The translations under genes were made by a program, and so were the position numbers. 27,284 nucleotides of DNA from an uncultured Blautia sp. (GTDB taxonomy: Bacteria; Bacillota; Clostridia; Lachnospirales; Lachnospiraceae). The notes below the pieces were generated by a model, which worked only from the letters and a program-made list of their open reading frames with translations, did not search any database and was not told the DNA's origin. Numbering within the stretch: the stretch's first letter is position 1; the number at the start of each line of letters is the position of its first letter. The DNA lies in assembly GCA_900542045.1 (NCBI GenBank), contig UQMI01000047.1, forward strand, positions 1-27,284, given 5' to 3'. Shown one piece after another: positions 24,429 through 27,284 of this stretch.

Positions 24429-25602
24429 GAAATACAGCGGTGACAATGGCCCCGCCTAATTTCTCATTTTCTAACAACAGTTTCCCGCCATGCTTCTCAC
24501 AGTACAGCCGGGCAAGATACATACCCATTCCGGTGTGCGTCAGGCTGTCTTTGATGTTTTTTTGATGGAAAGCCCTGGTTATTTTTTCAGCATCCTCCTG
24601 AAATCCATTTCCGTCATCCTGTACGGAAATCGTCAGCAGTTCGGAAGTCAGAGATACTTTTATATCAATCTGCTCCCTGGAATATCGGATTGCGTTGGAT
24701 AATAAATTCTCCAAAACCTCCATAATCACTTCTTGATCCCCGCAGAATATTTCGTCTGTTTTACACACCGACAAATGGATTCTTTTTTCTTTCCCCAGAA
24801 TATTCAGCTCTCTTTGGATGTCTTTTTCAAGCTGTGCGTGAGAAATCTGTTCCGCTTTCAGTGTCCGGTGTTCCAGACTGTTCATTTTTTGCATGGAATC
24901 AATAAAGACATCCATGCGGCGTATTTGCTTTATGCCTTCCTGCAGCATTTCCACAGCCTTTTCCCTATCAATCGTTCCATCTGGTAAATAGTCGATCAAC
25001 ATTTCTTGATAACCTTTCAGAACAGAAAGCGGTGAGCGAATATCATGGGCGACTGCAGAGCGCAGTTCCCGCTCATCTTCAATCATACGCCAAAGCTTTC
25101 GGTTATTTTCTTCCAACTGCCCACGCATACGGTCAAATTCATGGCACAGATGTCCCATCTCATCCCTGTTTTCGTAAGTGATCCGAAAATCCAGATCATT
25201 GTCCGCAATTCTCTGTGAGGCCATCTCCAATTCCTCAATGGGTTTTTTCAGTTTATTTCTATAAAAAAGAAATACGGAGAGACAACTGCCGACAACAGAG
25301 AATAGCAATACGGAATAGGTCTGCAGGAAATCGCAGACTTCAGATATGCCATGATCAATGCGGCTCATTTCGTAACTTTCCGGGCGGGGAATCTGCGCCA
25401 GATAGCCTTTATTCGCCATTTCAACTGCCGCAAAATAGGCATCTTCATCCGTATATTTCCACCAGATTTGTTCCTGGACTTTAGAGGCTGCCCACGTAAT
25501 ATAAGCGGATAAAAGAAAACTTATTAACAGACTTACTATTAAATACAGCATAATTGTCTTTCTAACAGAAAGATTTTTTACTTTATCTCTTATTTTCCCC
25601 AT
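24415..25602 (-). CDS. Sensor histidine kinase
   Basis: 395 residues. Two membrane helices (about 16-38 and 97-115) bracket a short extracytoplasmic loop of about 60 residues. A HAMP-like linker (about 116-170) follows, then the H-box VAHDIRSPLSVLKGY with His186, the N-box NLLSNAIRYS, G1 DDGNGF and G2 GMGMYLA. It overlaps the regulator gene by 13 bases, so the pair is coupled. The small loop and the adjoining exporter suggest detection of an antimicrobial peptide or lantibiotic at the membrane, though the ligand is not known. Confidence 0.92.
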   Translation of the reverse strand: MGKIRDKVKNLSVRKTIMLYLIVSLLISFLLSAYITWAASKVQEQIWWKYTDEDAYFAAVEMANKGYLAQIPRPESYEMSRIDHGISEVCDFLQTYSVLLFSVVGSCLSVFLFYRNKLKKPIEELEMASQRIADNDLDFRITYENRDEMGHLCHEFDRMRGQLEENNRKLWRMIEDERELRSAVAHDIRSPLSVLKGYQEMLIDYLPDGTIDREKAVEMLQEGIKQIRRMDVFIDSMQKMNSLEHRTLKAEQISHAQLEKDIQRELNILGKEKRIHLSVCKTDEIFCGDQEVIMEVLENLLSNAIRYSREQIDIKVSLTSELLTISVQDDGNGFQEDAEKITRAFHQKNIKDSLTHTGMGMYLARLYCEKHGGKLLLENEKLGGAIVTAVFHRIA

Positions 25603-26264
25603 CGGTAACCCATCCCCCAGACTGTTTCGATATATTCCGTATCTGTGTACTTCTCTATTTTTTTCCGAATACGCCGGATGAGTTCTGTAATTACCCGGCT
25701 GTCCCCATCTCCATCATATCCACAGACTTTTTCATAAATCCGTTCTTTATCATAGACAATCCCCGGATTCATGGAAAGAAATTCTATAATGCTGTATTCA
25801 AGTTTTGTAAATTCAATATCCTGTCCGCTGATTTGAACGGTTTTAGCAGAATAGTCAATAGACAGATCCCCTTGAAAACGATAAGTGGATTTCTTCTGAC
25901 GGCGTTCTTCTCTTTTTAAGTGTGCGATAATCCGGGCTTCCAGTTCTTTTAGACTAAAGGGTTTCAGAATATAGTCATCACCACCTGACATTAGACCATT
26001 GACACGATCCTGCTCATCGGCTCTGGCAGTCAGAAATAGAATCGGACAAGATACCTTATCACGGATTCTCTGACATACTTCGATACCGTCAGCTTTGGGC
26101 ATATTTATATCCAGCAGAATAATATCCGGTTTCCTTTCAATCATTTTCAAAGTCTCGGCCCCATCGGATGCTGTAATTACTGTATAGTTTCTGAGTTCAA
26201 AAAAAGTACGCAGCATTTTTACCAGCTCTGTGTCGTCATCTGCGATTAAAATTTTATAATTCAT
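25590..26264 (-). CDS. OmpR-family response regulator
   Basis: 224 residues from ATG 26264 (MNYKILIADDD) with AAGGAG 6 nt upstream. The receiver (1-120) has Asp9-Asp11, phosphoacceptor Asp52, Thr79 and Lys101. The winged-helix domain (about 125-224) carries EFTKLEYSIIEFLS and VITELIRRIRKKIE, ending TVWGMGYRW. Its target is probably the exporter operon at 21715-24331. The C-terminal domain is of the same class as the orphan regulators at 11684 and 21238, but clearly a different branch. Confidence 0.93.
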   Translation of the reverse strand: MNYKILIADDDTELVKMLRTFFELRNYTVITASDGAETLKMIERKPDIILLDINMPKADGIEVCQRIRDKVSCPILFLTARADEQDRVNGLMSGGDDYILKPFSLKELEARIIAHLKREERRQKKSTYRFQGDLSIDYSAKTVQISGQDIEFTKLEYSIIEFLSMNPGIVYDKERIYEKVCGYDGDGDSRVITELIRRIRKKIEKYTDTEYIETVWGMGYRWGK

Positions 26265-26574
26265 CCTAGTCTCCTTATCAGCAAAAATCACTCTACCCAT
26301 ACAGGATAGCTAAATCAAACTATAAGATCACTATTAAAAAGGATATAACAAAGCGAAAATGAAATCAACAGTAATCACATAACACGAATATATCGGAAGC
26401 TTGAACATTTCTATATCTTTTATTGAATATTAAAAAAGAAACAGATTCTTCAATCCCTTCCAGAGAACATCTCTAAATGTGTAGGGAATCACTCAAGATA
26501 ACGCTGGGCACAGCGGTTACACCTCTGCACCCGGCGCTAAACTTTATCGAAGTAACAGCGATATATCTTTTTCT
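26265..26574. other. Gene-free gap at the cargo/conjugation-core boundary
   Basis: AT-rich in its left half, where the regulator promoter must lie (no clear hexamers). The right half holds a 12-bp hairpin with one mismatch (26502-26513 with 26525-26536) and a small AGAGA-ACA-TCTCT hairpin (26463-26475). The first may end the hydrolase transcript, but its T run is poor. In Tn916 an Orf13-like gene stands here. None is visible. Confidence 0.45.
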
Positions 26575-27284
26575 CTAATACGCCGGAACTCCATATCCCA
26601 CGATCTGTCCATAACCTATCGGATAGCTCCGTCTGGCCACTTTATCCCCACTATTTCCTTCTACTGTATAGACCGTTCCGTCTACCACGCTTTCCACAAT
26701 CCCTACATGGTCGATACTCCCGTCATTTCCCCAGTCAAAGAATACAAGATCTCCAGTAGCAGGAACATAACTTCCATCCATGAACTGGCCCCGGCTCTCA
26801 AACCATTCCATACCTGCAGAACATAAAGAAAACTTTGGTATCACTCCTGCCTCAATATATCCACACTGATCGGCACACCAGCTTACGAAGCAGGCACACC
26901 ATTCCTCTCTGCTGGAAAAACCATACCAGCTCCAGTAGGTATCTCCTCCGTTGCCCTCCTGCGTCAGTGCCACCTGCACAATCGCCTGGCTCCCGGTTCC
27001 CGTAGGGATACGTCCAAACACGTAGTATCGCAGCACATGGGATACATACTCCTTATCCCCGTAACTGCTCCAACCGTTCCGTTCCGCCATCATTTCAGAG
27101 AATTCCACTGCATTGGCATAGGTGTACCCTCCGTAATTCTCTTTCGCCCAGGAAATGTAACCATTCCCATAATTATATCCCTGCAGGGCGAGCTTTATAT
27201 GATTCATATCTACCGGACTTTCCACGTCCGCCTCCCGCAGACAAGCCGCAAGGTTCTGGATACCTACATCAATGGAATACTCCG
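26575..27284 (-). CDS. Lysozyme-like/CHAP cell-wall hydrolase (Orf14/CwlT-like), 5' end missing
   Basis: The frame is open to the right edge, so the start lies outside. A GTG at 27225 is only an internal codon. The visible part has the end of a lysozyme-like domain (YSIDVGIQNLAACLREAD, then MNHIKLALQGYNYGNGYISW) and a complete CHAP/NlpC-type peptidase domain with WCACFVSWC (catalytic Cys probably the first) and IDHVGIVES (His). Two-domain enzymes of this kind are part of Tn916-family transfer machinery, where they open the peptidoglycan for the conjugation channel. It is the only conjugation-core gene in the window. Confidence 0.9.
   Translation of the reverse strand, partial: EYSIDVGIQNLAACLREADVESPVDMNHIKLALQGYNYGNGYISWAKENYGGYTYANAVEFSEMMAERNGWSSYGDKEYVSHVLRYYVFGRIPTGTGSQAIVQVALTQEGNGGDTYWSWYGFSSREEWCACFVSWCADQCGYIEAGVIPKFSLCSAGMEWFESRGQFMDGSYVPATGDLVFFDWGNDGSIDHVGIVESVVDGTVYTVEGNSGDKVARRSYPIGYGQIVGYGVPAY

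Larger units (their letters stand above)
7520..27284. mobile_element. Tn916-family integrative conjugative element, one end, runs off the window
   Basis: Gene order int, xis, small accessory genes, sigma region-4 (Orf7-like), cargo and lysozyme/CHAP hydrolase (Orf14-like) matches the Tn916 layout, with tet(M) replaced by two cargo modules. The left edge is not fixed. It must lie between the end of the integrase gene (7914) and the ATPase gene (7159), probably near 7500-7780. The conjugation core (FtsK-like, relaxase, VirB4-like and so on) is expected right of the window. The distal end and the target duplication cannot be seen. Confidence 0.75.

Overview
The window looks like the chromosome of a gut-type Clostridia (Lachnospiraceae-like) bacterium. 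It has low to moderate GC, strong AGGAGG ribosome sites, tightly overlapping operons and Tn916-family mobile DNA. Almost every real gene is on the minus strand. No database search was possible, so family names rest on motifs and gene order.

Positions 1 to about 7500 appear to be host chromosome or an older island. They hold a CydDC-like heterodimeric ABC transporter (92-3621), whose promoter carries a GTTAG-N6-CTAAC dyad. Next is a secreted lipoprotein with all the class D beta-lactamase motifs (3957-4940), whose promoter has a 15-bp dyad in its spacer. Last is a two-gene AAA15-type ATPase plus RloB pair (5184-7159), resembling AbiL/RloAB phage defence.

Positions about 7500 to the right edge look like one end of a Tn916-family integrative conjugative element (ICE). 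Read from the end inward it has integrase, excisionase, a MazF/PemK-type protein fused to a zinc ribbon, a 670-bp palindrome-rich stretch without a gene, and a sigma-70 region-4 protein (Orf7-like). The lysozyme/CHAP cell-wall hydrolase (Orf14/CwlT-like) sits at the right edge. The slot that holds tet(M) in Tn916 is filled with two cargo modules. A likely structured RNA with its own terminator lies beside the integrase (7471-7800).

Cargo module 1 (12305-19800) is a metal or siderophore/heme uptake operon: a TetR regulator, an MptD-type ECF S component, EcfT, a fused double EcfA, two YbtP/YbtQ-like ABC half-transporters and a DtxR/MntR-type regulator. Next to it are remnants of another transposon: TnpV and the 3' part of a large serine recombinase. 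Cargo module 2 (21715-26264) is a response regulator, a histidine kinase and a three-gene ABC-2 exporter of the antimicrobial-peptide immunity kind.

Module 1 and the transposon remnant lie between two diverged direct copies of an orphan OmpR-type winged-helix gene with its leader (11328-12106 and 21108-21657). Copy B has lost the ATG (now ATA) and about 220 bp of leader, and the recombinase fragment is joined exactly at its edge. This suggests assembly by recombination in the leader and predicts a roughly 9.8-kb pop-out. Copy A is followed by a promoter, a 25-codon reading frame and a terminator ahead of the sigma gene, an arrangement that suggests attenuation.
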